Shown: piece by piece, positions 8,501 through 15,997 of the stretch
Layout of the letters: each line of letters opens with the position of its first letter
Position numbering within the stretch: position 1 is the first letter of the stretch
Assembly (NCBI GenBank): GCA_040779335.1
Contig: JBFONV010000002.1
Coordinates: 124,001 to 188,000, forward strand
DNA length: 64,000 nt
Direction of reading: 5' to 3'
Origin: JBFONV01 sp040779335
GTDB lineage: Bacteria > Pseudomonadota > Gammaproteobacteria > Enterobacterales > Alteromonadaceae
The notes under the pieces: generated by a model
Databases searched by the model: none
Seen by the model: the letters and a program-made list of their open reading frames with translations, nothing else
Told to the model about the DNA's origin: nothing
Position numbers and translations under genes: made by a program

Positions 8501-10779
8501 CTATTCGCCGTTGGGGTGAATTTCAATCCAGCCGCGCCTTCAGCCACAGTGATAAAACTATTATTGGCGATGGCAGTAGTGCCATCATTTTTAAATAAAC
8601 TGCCGCCAGTCAAGCTGGTGATTTTATAATGAGTGACTTCTGCGCCATCATTGCCGCTCTTGCTGATCACCAGACCAGAGCTCGTTTGGGTATCTTCATT
8701 GGTACTGGCATTGGTGATACCAGGGGTATCCCCCACCGCGTTCACCGTGATGGTTGCCGTGGCACTGCCTGCTGATAGTCCGCCGCCCACAGCGTCGGTA
8801 CCAGATTGAACATTAAATGAGCCGTTGCTGCTGCTATTCGCGGTCGGGGTGAATTTCAGTCCGGCATTGGCTTCGGCAAAGGTAATAAATTCATTGTTGG
8901 CAATCGCGGTACTGCCATCATTTTTAAATAATGAGCCGCCGCTGATGCTGGTGATCTTAAAGTGAGTGACCTCAGTGCTGTCAGCCGCATTACGTGATAC
9001 CACCAGCCCAGAAGTACTTTGAGTGTCTTCGTCAGTAGTAGCATTGGTGATACTTGGGGTATCGCCCACCGCGGTAATATTCACTGTGATATTACTGGTT
9101 GCTGAATCGACTGTACCATCATTAACCTTAGCGGCTATATTTCTTGTAATATTGTCGTTTGAGGAGGTGGTATATTTGATATTAGTGGTGGTATCAAGAA
9201 AAGTATTGATATTGCCCGCAGTGCCAGCCAGCGTCATAGTGCCAGTACCTGATCCTCCCACGGTAACGCTACCACCCGAGGTTGCCGCCATTGTTCCAGA
9301 GCTTGCCGTTAAGGTCAGCGTGAGCGAATCACCATCTGCATCGGCAACGGTTATCGCCGAGAGGTTAACATCTGTCGCAACATCTTCAGTGACTGTGGCA
9401 TTTGCTGGCGCGCCAGTTAGGGTCGGCGCAACGTTGGGCGCTGCAGCGTTGGCTACGGTGAATGATTTAAAGCTACCATAATCAGTTAGTGTCGCATCAA
9501 AAAAGACTTTAAACCCGGTAAGTTGCTGACCGCTAAAACTGCCTAACTGCCCAGCTGCGAACGTAAAAGTATCAGCGCCAGCAGTACCAGATAAGGTTGA
9601 CGATGTTACTGTTCCGCCTCCCGAAACATAGCCTTTAATATAAATATTAGTAACACCTGCGCTGGCATTTGCTGTCTCATCAAAAACTAAGCCGGTTAAC
9701 TCAAAAGAGCCCGTATTGACACCATCTGCCTGGAGGTACATGAAGGACCCCGTATTAGCGCCAATATTAGTTAAATAAGCATCTGTACCAATAATCTTGA
9801 GAATGTTGGTTGTACCATCACTACCTGTCATACTAAAATCTGTAGTCGACAACGTTGTGGAATTTGTTCCCGCCCAGCCACTAAAATCCTTGAGGCCATT
9901 TGTAACAACCAGTACGTCACTAAAGTCTTTTAAAGCGACAGCTAAAAAAGGCAGTTCAGCATCAATTGAACCTCTGGATATTTCCAGCTCCCAGTCACCG
10001 TTTAACGCTTCGTTTCCAGTCAAGTTGTTCGACGCTGCAACGTCAATATTCGCCGTGTTTGCGATCAGCTCTATTAATGATTCTCCGCTTTCGCCATCAG
10101 CCAAATTACAACCGTAGAGCAATAAATCCCCCCCTGACTTTAATGCTATGTCTAATGTGCTCAGGGTTTCAATCTCTTCTCTGAGCAATTGCTCGGTGAT
10201 TTTTGTTTCGCCAAGCAAGATGACGCCAGACTCCGCATGGGAAACCAGATGAACGGCATCTAAATTTTGATATTCCTGCAAAACCGTCTTCAGTTGGCTT
10301 AAAGCATCTGCCCCAAACTGAATTTCGACAACTTGAACACTAGGTTTACTCTTTTGATAAAAAGCACTCTTGTCGTTAAGGGCAGCATCGATAATAACTA
10401 GCTCGGTAGTTGGATTCAAAGCTATCAGCTCGAGATCTGTCGTTACCGTATGGTCAGAGTTCTTTTCAACTTCATTAGTTACTGGAGAGCTAGTGGAATT
10501 GATGACTAACAGTTTTTGAGGAGCATTAGGTTTTGATTGATTTAGGCTCCCGCTGTTAAATTTTACAAGGGCGAGGTCGGGTTCATCATTTGAATGGGTA
10601 GCAGTTGATAAATACAGGCGGCTCAAATCTACCGAATTAAAGGACGAGCTTTGTGAACTTCTACCTTTAGATAGGTACGATGGAGTCGAACCGTATGCGC
10701 CAACAGGCTGAGCAGAAGCGGCGCTAATGCCCAACGGCAATATGGCGGCAGCTACTTTACTCAATATTTGCGTATTCAT
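2533..10779 (-). CDS. Giant DUF4347/cadherin-like repeat surface protein with GlyGly-CTERM tail
   Basis: The 2748-residue protein starts with a signal-like MNTQILSKVAAAILPLGISAASA, preceded by a GGAAG ribosome site. Domains seen, with rough positions: DUF4347 (105-290, with LVSHAESGVILLGE and LLYGCNLADGESG); a beta-rich domain (295-450); a cadherin-like domain (455-565); four 110-residue repeats (570-1015); four 158-residue repeats (1020-1650); Ig/cadherin-like domains (1650-2020); a HYR-like domain (2020-2095); Calx-beta (2100-2205); a PKD-like domain (2210-2300); a DxDxDG calcium-binding stretch (2313-2345); a choice-of-anchor U-like domain (2350-2520); two VLxNDxD cadherin-like domains (2525-2710); then GGGGSIGLSVLMLLAMRLMRGR. 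That tail fits a GlyGly-CTERM signal, cut by rhombosortase after type II secretion in known cases. Role as adhesin or matrix protein is inferred. It is the last gene of an apparent operon with the sulfotransferase, 48 bp upstream. Confidence 0.9.
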   Translation of the reverse strand: MNTQILSKVAAAILPLGISAASAQPVGAYGSTPSYLSKGRSSQSSSFNSVDLSRLYLSTATHSNDEPDLALVKFNSGSLNQSKPNAPQKLLVINSTSSPVTNEVEKNSDHTVTTDLELIALNPTTELVIIDAALNDKSAFYQKSKPSVQVVEIQFGADALSQLKTVLQEYQNLDAVHLVSHAESGVILLGETKITEQLLREEIETLSTLDIALKSGGDLLLYGCNLADGESGESLIELIANTANIDVAASNNLTGNEALNGDWELEISRGSIDAELPFLAVALKDFSDVLVVTNGLKDFSGWAGTNSTTLSTTDFSMTGSDGTTNILKIIGTDAYLTNIGANTGSFMYLQADGVNTGSFELTGLVFDETANASAGVTNIYIKGYVSGGGTVTSSTLSGTAGADTFTFAAGQLGSFSGQQLTGFKVFFDATLTDYGSFKSFTVANAAAPNVAPTLTGAPANATVTEDVATDVNLSAITVADADGDSLTLTLTASSGTMAATSGGSVTVGGSGTGTMTLAGTAGNINTFLDTTTNIKYTTSSNDNITRNIAAKVNDGTVDSATSNITVNITAVGDTPSITNATTDEDTQSTSGLVVSRNAADSTEVTHFKITSISGGSLFKNDGSTAIANNEFITFAEANAGLKFTPTANSSSNGSFNVQSGTDAVGGGLSAGSATATITVNAVGDTPGITNASTNEDTQTSSGLVISKSGNDGAEVTHYKITSLTGGSLFKNDGTTAIANNSFITVAEGAAGLKFTPTANSTSNGSFDVQAGTDGVGGGLSAGTATATITVTAIGDTPSITNATTDEDVQSSSGLVVSRNAADSTEVTHFKITSISGGSLFKNDGTTAIVNNDFITFAEANAGLKFTPTANSSSNGSFDVQAGTDAVGGGLSAGTATATITVNAVGDTPSITNASTNEDTQSSSGLVISKNANDGAEVTHYKITNLTGGSLFKNDGSTAIVNNDFITAAEGTAGLKFTPSANSTSNGSFDVQAGTDGVGGGLSAGTATATITITAVNDAPTLIGVTNAGPSFAKGSSTAVQLDVDATVADIELDVSDDFSGATITLLRNGGANAEDEMSVQTAGSLTVAGGNISSGGNVIATINTSTPGQIVITFANNGTVPSGALVDEVIQNLTYKNTNAVNPGTLVRINYAFSDGNAGSQGTGGALTDSDDFVNITITNAPTFTNLDGGATFIEGGAAVVMDADASVADVELDALNGSAGDWTGALLTLRRNGGVNSDDVLTMQAGGGVTISGTNIQTAGLTIATFDTISTAGEMVITFTGSGATPTTALVQDVLNNIIYSNSSDVPATSITLDVIANDGTNPNTGTATVNITGVNDLPAFTGVDATPAFTEDGAAVVLDANAVIADAELDAGDNYNGATLQLQRNGGASADDSFANSGTLSALTESAAFNTGGLALGTVTTNSGGTLLLTFGSNATASDVDSVIQQIAYANANNAPSANVQINYTFNDGNAGAQGTGGAGLDSNDSITVSITEANDAPSFAGLDATPIFNIGGLPVILDADATVVDPELDAADTYDGATLTLIRNGGASANDVFSNTGTLSSLVQGNTFNVGGPVIGTVTTNSSGTLLLTFNAASTASVVDTVLQSITYSNNNVSPPANVLIDYTINDGTTIAQGAGGALSGNGSITVTLQANVAPVISEPSPQALSVSEDGNGSITLNATDGNGDTITWSISTPAANGTASASGTGASKAVSYTPLGNFNGADSFVVQVSDGKGGSDNLTVNVTVNPVNDLPTGTVNISGTAKEGETLTASNTLADVDGLGAISYAWKRGSTTIGSGTTYTIVEADVGSTITVTASYTDQDATQEAVVSTPTEIIVGFNEAPVAIDQLVTTAEDTALSATLSATDVNDDTLTYSVVSEPSSGTLSGTAPDLTYTPNENFFGEDSFTFTANDGTVDSNIATVNITVEPVNDAPIASADAISLTNWNVATIDVLANDSDADNDNLIIIGATADSGSVTFTDSQLTYQPDEGFNGTTQVNYTIKDAADERASATVTIDVNVDPAGLPIITAPENITINSTGLFTFVDLGVAKAIDEEDGDLAVSVDSNGYFRPGIHTVIWSTIDSDENKASASQSVKVVPQVGFSKNQKTAEGASVTVKAILNGPAVEYPVTVSFAVGGTANTDGSDHNLVGGSVTFEAGQLDASIDVDIIDDGAGEGAETLTVTMTDANNAVIGARDTHTIQILEGNVAPEVTLSAVQETSQTRIIAQDGGLVTVTSKVKDPNVNDQHSFDWSRTDSALVDSDGSDETFTFDPSILSPGFYKIRLTVSDGDSSGQDRLKLRIQESLPELTADADSDGDGIGDKEEGVGDDDNDGIPDFLDSANLARNVVQERQAESSTFLMETEPGLVLTLGEVAFRANGAKSEVSQDDVLNHGNEGQGAPQDEDYEYSGGLFDFNVDELPQVGQTVRIVVPQISPIPANAVYRKLMPAGWQDFVSDANNAVASAAGSEGFCPPPGDNTYIVGLTEGHWCVQLSIEDGGPNDADGEMNQSVDDPGGVAVVVTSNHRPVAMDDSFETRLNTPLTLDVLSNDSDEDGDTLTISSAEALLGSVTIEENMLFYEPAIGFLGQDNISYVLTDGVGGTDYANAVVQVQANQAPVANADIATVTQGEEIIIDVLANDTDIEGDSITLVSASALDGTVVINDAGTITYSASNTFEGVDTISYTIADAFGAQASSEVAVTVVKQAVVPEPEPEPKKGGGGSIGLSVLMLLAMRLMRGRFIHCRKGR
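5815..7715 (-). repeat. Four tandem coding repeats of about 475 bp in the giant protein
   Basis: Units begin near 7710, 7240, 6770 and 6290, each encoding about 158 residues with a shared core of the form DAxAxVADxELD...GAxLxLxRNGGxxxDD and a later ITYSNxN-like stretch. They are more diverged than the 330-bp set, so they are older. Confidence 0.75.
7740..9065 (-). repeat. Four tandem 330-bp coding repeats arranged as two 660-bp dimers
   Basis: Units begin near 9065, 8735, 8405 and 8070 and each encodes about 110 residues starting GDTPxITNA. Units 1 and 3 share NATTDED, SRNAADSTEVTHFKITSISG and NSSSNGSF; units 2 and 4 share NASTNED, DGAEVTHYKIT and NSTSNGSF. The pairs match better across 660 bp than neighbours do, so a dimer was duplicated recently. 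Confidence 0.85.
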
Positions 10780-10827
10780 AAATCACTTCCCATATTAATT
10801 TTTAAATTATTTCATCAAATAGTCAGA

Positions 10828-11646
10828 TTATTTCTTGGGCGATATGATGCTGGCAGAAGTGCCTACATTATCTTCCCAAAACGCCATTTCACTGTATTTT
10901 TTAAATAGGTCTGGCGGCAATATTGACCGACGAGGTTTAAAGTCAACCTTTCGCTTCACCTGATGAAGTCCTTTAACCCCTAGCAGCTGATCAAACTCAC
11001 CTTCACTGTAATCAACATTATCAAAGTCATGATCATACAGAGTCTCACCAATAAATTTATAAAGAAGCTCAATGGTTCGGTGTGGATGCTGAGTTAATAG
11101 ATCGTAATCGATTAAAAGCAAGCGATCGGAGAATTCGCCATAGTACGCTTCTTTTAAAGCGGTCCAAGCGCTGCCAACGACACCTGCAGCACTCATTTGA
11201 GATTCGCAGCGACTATAAACATTCTGTCTTACCTGCGGTGAATACATTCGGCTGTAGTCAAACGGATTTTTTCGATAGATGACTTCGAAGCTATCAGCAA
11301 TCCAGGCAGGATTCCTCACACAGCAAATGACTTTAAAATCATCATAAAGCTCGACCAATTGATGCAATTTAGCGGTCCATTGACGATTAGTATCAAAGAC
11401 AATCGATTTATCGGACTCGTCTTGATAATAAGCATTAAAAAACGCCTTGCACATGCGCTTACGTTTATCATCACTAAAAAAAGTGTAAAACTCGCTACCG
11501 GCCCCCATTTGCTCTAATGTTGAGTTCATCATTGAAGCAACAGGACTTGACATCGCAGCGTGAAATAAAGGGTTTTGACGCAGAATTCCCGCTAGCAGCG
11601 TGGAACCAGAACGAGGTAAACCAGAGATAAAATTAATTTTATTCAT
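10828..11646 (-). CDS. Sulfotransferase family protein
   Basis: The 272-residue protein opens with FISGLPRSGSTLLAGIL (residues 5-21), the 5'-phosphosulfate loop of PAPS-dependent sulfotransferases. A second motif, VICCVRNPAWIADSFEV near residues 102-118, fits the 3'-phosphate-binding Arg/Ser region. There is no signal peptide, so it should act in the cytoplasm, moving sulfate from PAPS to a hydroxyl or amine of an unknown acceptor. It lies 27 bp after the small secreted-protein gene and 48 bp before the giant surface-protein gene on the same strand, so the three look like one operon. A link between sulfation and the surface protein is inferred from position only. Length is normal for the bacterial family. 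Confidence 0.85.
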   Translation of the reverse strand: MNKINFISGLPRSGSTLLAGILRQNPLFHAAMSSPVASMMNSTLEQMGAGSEFYTFFSDDKRKRMCKAFFNAYYQDESDKSIVFDTNRQWTAKLHQLVELYDDFKVICCVRNPAWIADSFEVIYRKNPFDYSRMYSPQVRQNVYSRCESQMSAAGVVGSAWTALKEAYYGEFSDRLLLIDYDLLTQHPHRTIELLYKFIGETLYDHDFDNVDYSEGEFDQLLGVKGLHQVKRKVDFKPRRSILPPDLFKKYSEMAFWEDNVGTSASIISPKK

Positions 11647-11673
11647 ATTATTAGTTCAAAGTCCTTTTCTGTA

Positions 11674-12072
11674 TCAATAGCTGCAAAAATGCTCTCCCGC
11701 TACCTTACTAAAATGCCCATCTAGCGCTAATTTAGGCACAGCCCCCAACGCTTTTACTTCTACACCAAATGAAAATATTGGCCAAACATCTTGTAAATCA
11801 GGATACTTGAAATTAATGCCATCATTAACATTCGCTACTTTAGTGTCTTTTCTTTTAGTTTTATCCCACAGCAATGGAATATTGAGTTTTTGAATATAAG
11901 GAGAACTATGTTGAGCTAATGCAAGTACTTCTGTTTTAATTTTAAGCTGCAAAATATCAGATTGTACTAGCTTTATTCCTGAAACTAAGCTTGATTGGCT
12001 AACAGGCCCAGCAATCGCTTGCCACGCTCCAAAAACGCTAATTAAACAAAGTATTCTAAACAGCAATATCAA
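11674..12072 (-). CDS. Small secreted hypothetical protein, first gene of the sulfotransferase/surface-protein operon
   Basis: The 132-residue protein is not recognised. It has a clear signal peptide (MILLFRILCLISVFGAWQAIAG, cleavage likely after AIAG), so it should be periplasmic or outer-membrane. The mature part has the short motif IQKLNIPLLWDKTKRKDTK and ends HFCSY. The start is a TTG at 12072: no ATG or GTG gives the signal peptide, and only a weak AGAG lies upstream. The late single Cys near the C-terminus is unusual. It is probably cotranscribed with the sulfotransferase. Truncation of a longer gene is possible. Confidence 0.6.
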   Translation of the reverse strand: MILLFRILCLISVFGAWQAIAGPVSQSSLVSGIKLVQSDILQLKIKTEVLALAQHSSPYIQKLNIPLLWDKTKRKDTKVANVNDGINFKYPDLQDVWPIFSFGVEVKALGAVPKLALDGHFSKVAGEHFCSY

Positions 12073-12247
12073 CTACTCTAACGTTATTAACAAAGTTTAG
12101 TCGCCTTAATATTGAAAAGATAAAAAGACACATCTAGTTTAAGTATATATTATGAATACAAAAATGTTAGTTAATTGATTGTTAAATCATTTGACCCTCA
12201 ATTTCATATGAACAAATGAAAGTCAGTTTAGAAAATAAGGCTAAAAC
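12073..12247. other. Intergenic region without recognised genes
   Basis: AT-rich spacer between the start of the small secreted-protein gene and the decayed gene at 12248. It should hold the promoter of the leftward operon, but no clear -35/-10 pair stands out. Confidence 0.4.
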
Positions 12248-12697
12248 ATAAAAGTTGAGGGGACTTATAGCTACCAATTACATTTTCGCGTTGAACACCC
12301 ATCTGATGGTAAGAATCTACCTATAGAAGGAGTTGGTGCGGTTGGACACAGCGGTAGTTAAGCGTTCATAGAAATAGATAACGAACTATTTTTCGCAGAT
12401 GTTAGTTCATTTGATTCGAGAAAGTATAATCACTTTGATAACTGCACGCGATTGAACAAAGAACTTCGTTGGATATATGAATTCATGGACGTTAATTATG
12501 TTGAAAGTTACTCTGGTTCTGCATACTCAAAAATAAAGAAAACAGAAGAAACTGCCATAAATGGAGGTGACTCTTTCAGAGCCGCTTCATTAATGGCAAC
12601 TTTAATAGTACACCTATCTAGAATAGTTAGTTTGATGCACTTCTTCACCTTGGACGTATTCAACTATCTAGGAATGTACATTAAGCAACACCTCTAA
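12248..12697 (+). pseudogene. Decayed protein-coding gene with an in-frame TAA
   Basis: One reading frame runs from about 12248 to the TAA ending at 12697 and is interrupted only by a TAA at 12359-12361. The part before reads YSYQLHFRVEHPSDGKN and GVGAVGHSGS; the part after reads FIEIDNELFFADVSSFDS, and includes an open stretch from a TTG at 12452 (81 residues). The two halves have protein-like composition in the same frame, so this looks like a gene with a nonsense mutation and no good start codon rather than two real genes. The family is not recognised. A hairpin follows at 12719-12746. Confidence 0.45.
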
Positions 12698-12718
12698 TGT
12701 TTCTCCATTTGCAAAAAT

Positions 12719-12746
12719 GGCTGATAATAGAAATAACTTATCAGCC
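12719..12746 (+). terminator. Stem-loop after the decayed gene
   Basis: GGCTGATAA at 12719-12727 pairs with TTATCAGCC at 12738-12746 around a 10-base loop, followed by a moderately T-rich stretch. It is a plausible leftover terminator of the gene at 12248-12697. Confidence 0.5.
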
Positions 12747-12867
12747 GTATAACTTTATTTTCAGAATCATTTTTGGAGTGTTTTTCACCGTAATATGCAG
12801 TAGTTATTTTCGAAATACTCTACAACTTTGTTGATAGGGCAACTAACAATATACCAAGGTAAGATCA

Positions 12868-13767
12868 TTAATCGGCTATCAATAAATATTTATAAATATC
12901 ATGCAGCTTGTCCGACATATAATTTGATTCATGGGCAACATTTATCATTTTTGATAATGCTACCGTTTTATCACAGCTGTCGTAAAACTCTGTAGTTGTG
13001 CCATAACTAGAGTCTGTAACACCTGCCTGCTCTGTCGTTACAAAGGTTTCATCACAACCATTTTTTTGCCGCCAATGCTCGATTGTTTGTTCAACGGACA
13101 TAATATAACCAGTACTGAGACCATCAAATGGCACTTCTTGATCTGTCTCATTGTGAAAATGATGAATGTTGACGGGAGTAGAATTGGAACAATCGTCTAA
13201 ACTCCCTCTGAATTGCCCTGCAAGAGAAATGACACCGCTAATCTGTTCAGGCATTACACAAGCAAGCTTATATGCCATAAACCCTCCAGCAGAATACCCA
13301 AAGATGTAGAGCTTATCTGAAGTAACACCATAATTCCCTTTTACTTGAATTAATAATTCATTCAAATAGTTGATATCGGTATTATCACTTTCTTGGTTAT
13401 TGACACTAAGCCAACCCCAAGTAGAAATTATTCCATTTGGACTCAATGCTATTAAATTATATGTATCCGCTATCGATTTCGCATCGAATATCCCCATTAC
13501 TTTACTAGCATTACCAGGCGCGCCGTGCAAAAAAAGAGCTACCCCTTCAATAACTTGACTACTTGGCTGATAAACAATGGCATCTCTATCATTTATAGAA
13601 ACGCATTCATTGCCAGTCAGGAGATCTTGACCTGCACATTGCTCTACCACTTTTTTAGTCGGCGCTTCTTTATTCCCGCCACTACCACCACATCCGAACA
13701 GTAATATAGTCAACAGAGTCGTCATAATTAGGTTGTTCCAAACAACGTGATTATTTATCTTCTTCAT
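12868..13767 (-). CDS. Lipoprotein alpha/beta-hydrolase (PHB depolymerase/feruloyl esterase-like, LpqC type)
   Basis: From the ATG at 13767 (AAGGG ribosome site upstream; a longer in-frame opening to 13860 adds an unlikely leader) the protein has 299 residues. A lipoprotein signal peptide MKKINNHVVWNNLIMTTLLT ends in a lipobox LFGC with Cys26. The hydrolase fold is shown by FLHGAPGNAS (oxyanion region), the nucleophile elbow GYSAGG with Ser159, Asp209 in ETDQEVPF and His279 in NVAHES. The family cleaves polyester or carbohydrate-ester bonds; the substrate here is unknown. It is divergent from the regulator at 13904 with a 136 bp gap, which suggests, but does not prove, control by it. Confidence 0.8.
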   Translation of the reverse strand: MKKINNHVVWNNLIMTTLLTILLFGCGGSGGNKEAPTKKVVEQCAGQDLLTGNECVSINDRDAIVYQPSSQVIEGVALFLHGAPGNASKVMGIFDAKSIADTYNLIALSPNGIISTWGWLSVNNQESDNTDINYLNELLIQVKGNYGVTSDKLYIFGYSAGGFMAYKLACVMPEQISGVISLAGQFRGSLDDCSNSTPVNIHHFHNETDQEVPFDGLSTGYIMSVEQTIEHWRQKNGCDETFVTTEQAGVTDSSYGTTTEFYDSCDKTVALSKMINVAHESNYMSDKLHDIYKYLLIAD

Positions 13768-13903
13768 TTTTACACCCTTAGTGCATTCTCTTTTTAATTC
13801 AGACGAACATAGTGTTAAACTGGCGCTATTAAGGCAACTAACGCGACATAATGAAATCAAAATGATTTTGTAATGGGAATAAATTAGGGATATATAAATA
13901 TTA

Positions 13904-15997
13904 ATGAGGTTTATTTTTCAGGAATTCACTGTAGATGATTCATTACTTTTAGTAAAAAAAAATGGCGTAACTTTAGAAATAGAACCTCGTGTTTTTGAAC
14001 TATTGATTTATTTTTGCCGTCACCCAAATATTCCAATCTCACGAGATCAACTTATTAAAAATGTTTGGCATCAAAGAGTGGTTGGAGATGCTGCCATTAA
14101 CAGAGCAGTCAGTGAGTTACGAAAAATAGTCGAGTGTGAGCCTTCTAAACCTGAAATAATAAAAACGATAAGTAAAGTAGGCTATCAATTCACTATTTCG
14201 CCCAATGTCGAGCCTATTTCTGAAAAAGAAGCTCAGATAAAAAATGTTAAAACAAATAATACAGAAAAAGACATCCGAATTTTGCAGGAGAATTCGACTC
14301 ATAATTCATTACCAAATAGCTCGAAACCTTATTGGTTATATTGGACCATAATTTTTGCTCTAATTATGCTTATTGTTTACGTTCTTCTTCCTAAGAAAAT
14401 TAATAATGAAATACACAATATAACCGAAGTGCCGCAGACCTCATTAAAAGGTACCGCATATAAAGCGGTACTCTCTAATAACGGAAAAGAGCTCTTATTT
14501 GTCCATAAAGATAAGGTTAATGGAAATGCCATGGTCTGGTTCAAGGGGGAAGGCCAAGCCCCTTTGCCAATAACAAATGACGATTTCTACTACACATTTG
14601 CTATATTTTCTTCAGATAATGAAGTTATTTCATCTAGATTTAACAATTTACAACAACGAAAATGCGAAATTGTTAGCATAGATTTATCAACAACAAAAAT
14701 AACCAAAATAATAGATTGTGCAGAGAGAGCAATCACAGCACTGGCATACAATGCTCAACGTAACACCTTGTACTTCAATTATAGAGCGGCGGTAAATGCA
14801 CCATATTCAATTCATGCTTACCAGCGTTCGACAGGACGACTACAACAAATCTCTTTTCCATACAGTGATGGGAACATCCGTGGAGATTATATGTTATCGC
14901 TTTCTCCTACAGGGGATCGCTTAGCGGTGTTAGAATACCAAGAAAATAGTTCATCATTATTAAAGACAATTGATTTATCGACTAACGAAATTAAATATCA
15001 CCAGCGTGAATTTAATGTAAACTCGACTTTGTCTTGGCTTAGTGATGATAAAATTTTACTATCCGACGGCCGTATTGTAATGACTTACGACATTAACAGT
15101 AAGGTTCTGCAACCATTATTAACTAACAATAGTATTGGTCACGTTTCTGCGAATCCAACAACAGGGAAAATAGTATTTGATAAAGGAATTTTATATGCAA
15201 ATATTTATCAATACGCTATTAAGCATAAAAATGCTAAAAAAAATAAACAGGCAGTTACCCATTCTAGTTTTTTAAATTATAAGCCAAAATTTGCCAACCG
15301 TTCCCTTAAAAGTGCCTATATATCGACGGATGAAGGCGACGCAAATATTATTATCCAACCAGAAAAAGGACTAGCGTACAAAGCAGGCTATAGAGATACT
15401 GTGAACTATATTGGCAATTTTCATTTTTCGCCCGATGATAATTTTTTAATTGCCAATATCAATAACCAGCTACAGCGTTTCAACGAAAAAGATAGACAAT
15501 GGCAAACCTTAATCTCGGAAAAAAATCGCATTCACTACGTACATTATTCAAATGAAAAGGACATCATATTTAGTTCTGATGTCAATGGCGATTGGCAAAT
15601 TTGGCATTTAGATACCAATAATGGGAAGTTATTACAATTAACCAAGCACGGGGGCTATAGTGCACAAGGTGACATTAATGATGGTTATTTATACTTAACG
15701 AAGTTTAATCACGCAGGGCTATTTCGTTTAAACATTAATACCGGCCAAGAAGAAACAATACTTACAGATTTTCCGATAACCTCTTGGAATAAATGGGAAG
15801 TTAGAGAAAATACACTTTATTTTATCCGAGGTGCAAATGTATTTGCTTTCGATACCATATTAAAAACAGAAAAGACGATTTTATCTCAACTTGAAAGTAC
15901 TCCTTCTTCTTTTTCAGTCTCATTTGATGAGCAATACTTGCAACATGCCATTATAGAAGAATCAAGCGCTAATATTTGGTCAATCGAGACTAGGTAA
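13904..15997 (+). CDS. ToxR/CadC-like membrane regulator with C-terminal beta-propeller
   Basis: The 697-residue protein has three parts. Residues 1-100 are an OmpR/ToxR-type winged helix (EIEPRVFELLIYFCRHPN, then INRAVSELRKIV and TISKVGYQF). One membrane segment lies near residues 143-165 (WTIIFALIMLIVYVLL). The rest (about 185-697) is a periplasmic TolB/WD40-like propeller with repeated LSxxxxxLxxxxxxxG and DLST-type strands. Such one-component regulators bind DNA from the membrane and sense outside signals through the propeller; this class is common in Alteromonadales. The start is ATG 13904. It is transcribed away from the lipoprotein esterase, its most likely target. No histidine kinase or receiver is present. 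Confidence 0.85.
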   Translation: MRFIFQEFTVDDSLLLVKKNGVTLEIEPRVFELLIYFCRHPNIPISRDQLIKNVWHQRVVGDAAINRAVSELRKIVECEPSKPEIIKTISKVGYQFTISPNVEPISEKEAQIKNVKTNNTEKDIRILQENSTHNSLPNSSKPYWLYWTIIFALIMLIVYVLLPKKINNEIHNITEVPQTSLKGTAYKAVLSNNGKELLFVHKDKVNGNAMVWFKGEGQAPLPITNDDFYYTFAIFSSDNEVISSRFNNLQQRKCEIVSIDLSTTKITKIIDCAERAITALAYNAQRNTLYFNYRAAVNAPYSIHAYQRSTGRLQQISFPYSDGNIRGDYMLSLSPTGDRLAVLEYQENSSSLLKTIDLSTNEIKYHQREFNVNSTLSWLSDDKILLSDGRIVMTYDINSKVLQPLLTNNSIGHVSANPTTGKIVFDKGILYANIYQYAIKHKNAKKNKQAVTHSSFLNYKPKFANRSLKSAYISTDEGDANIIIQPEKGLAYKAGYRDTVNYIGNFHFSPDDNFLIANINNQLQRFNEKDRQWQTLISEKNRIHYVHYSNEKDIIFSSDVNGDWQIWHLDTNNGKLLQLTKHGGYSAQGDINDGYLYLTKFNHAGLFRLNINTGQEETILTDFPITSWNKWEVRENTLYFIRGANVFAFDTILKTEKTILSQLESTPSSFSVSFDEQYLQHAIIEESSANIWSIETR

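Noticed and set aside
5815..9065. CRISPR array or satellite, from strong DNA repeats
   Set aside because: Repeats are in frame within one open gene, units are 330 and about 475 bp, and there are no short direct repeats with unique spacers.
9023..9481. Antisense gene of 152 codons opposite the giant protein
   Set aside because: Low-complexity Val/Ser/Pro composition mirrors the Ala/Thr/Gly-rich gene on the other strand; no ribosome site or domain. The same holds for the other opposite-strand frames in 2.5-10.8 kb.
12452..12697. A stand-alone 81-residue gene
   Set aside because: The TTG start lies inside a longer frame that continues upstream past a single TAA; better explained as part of a decayed gene.
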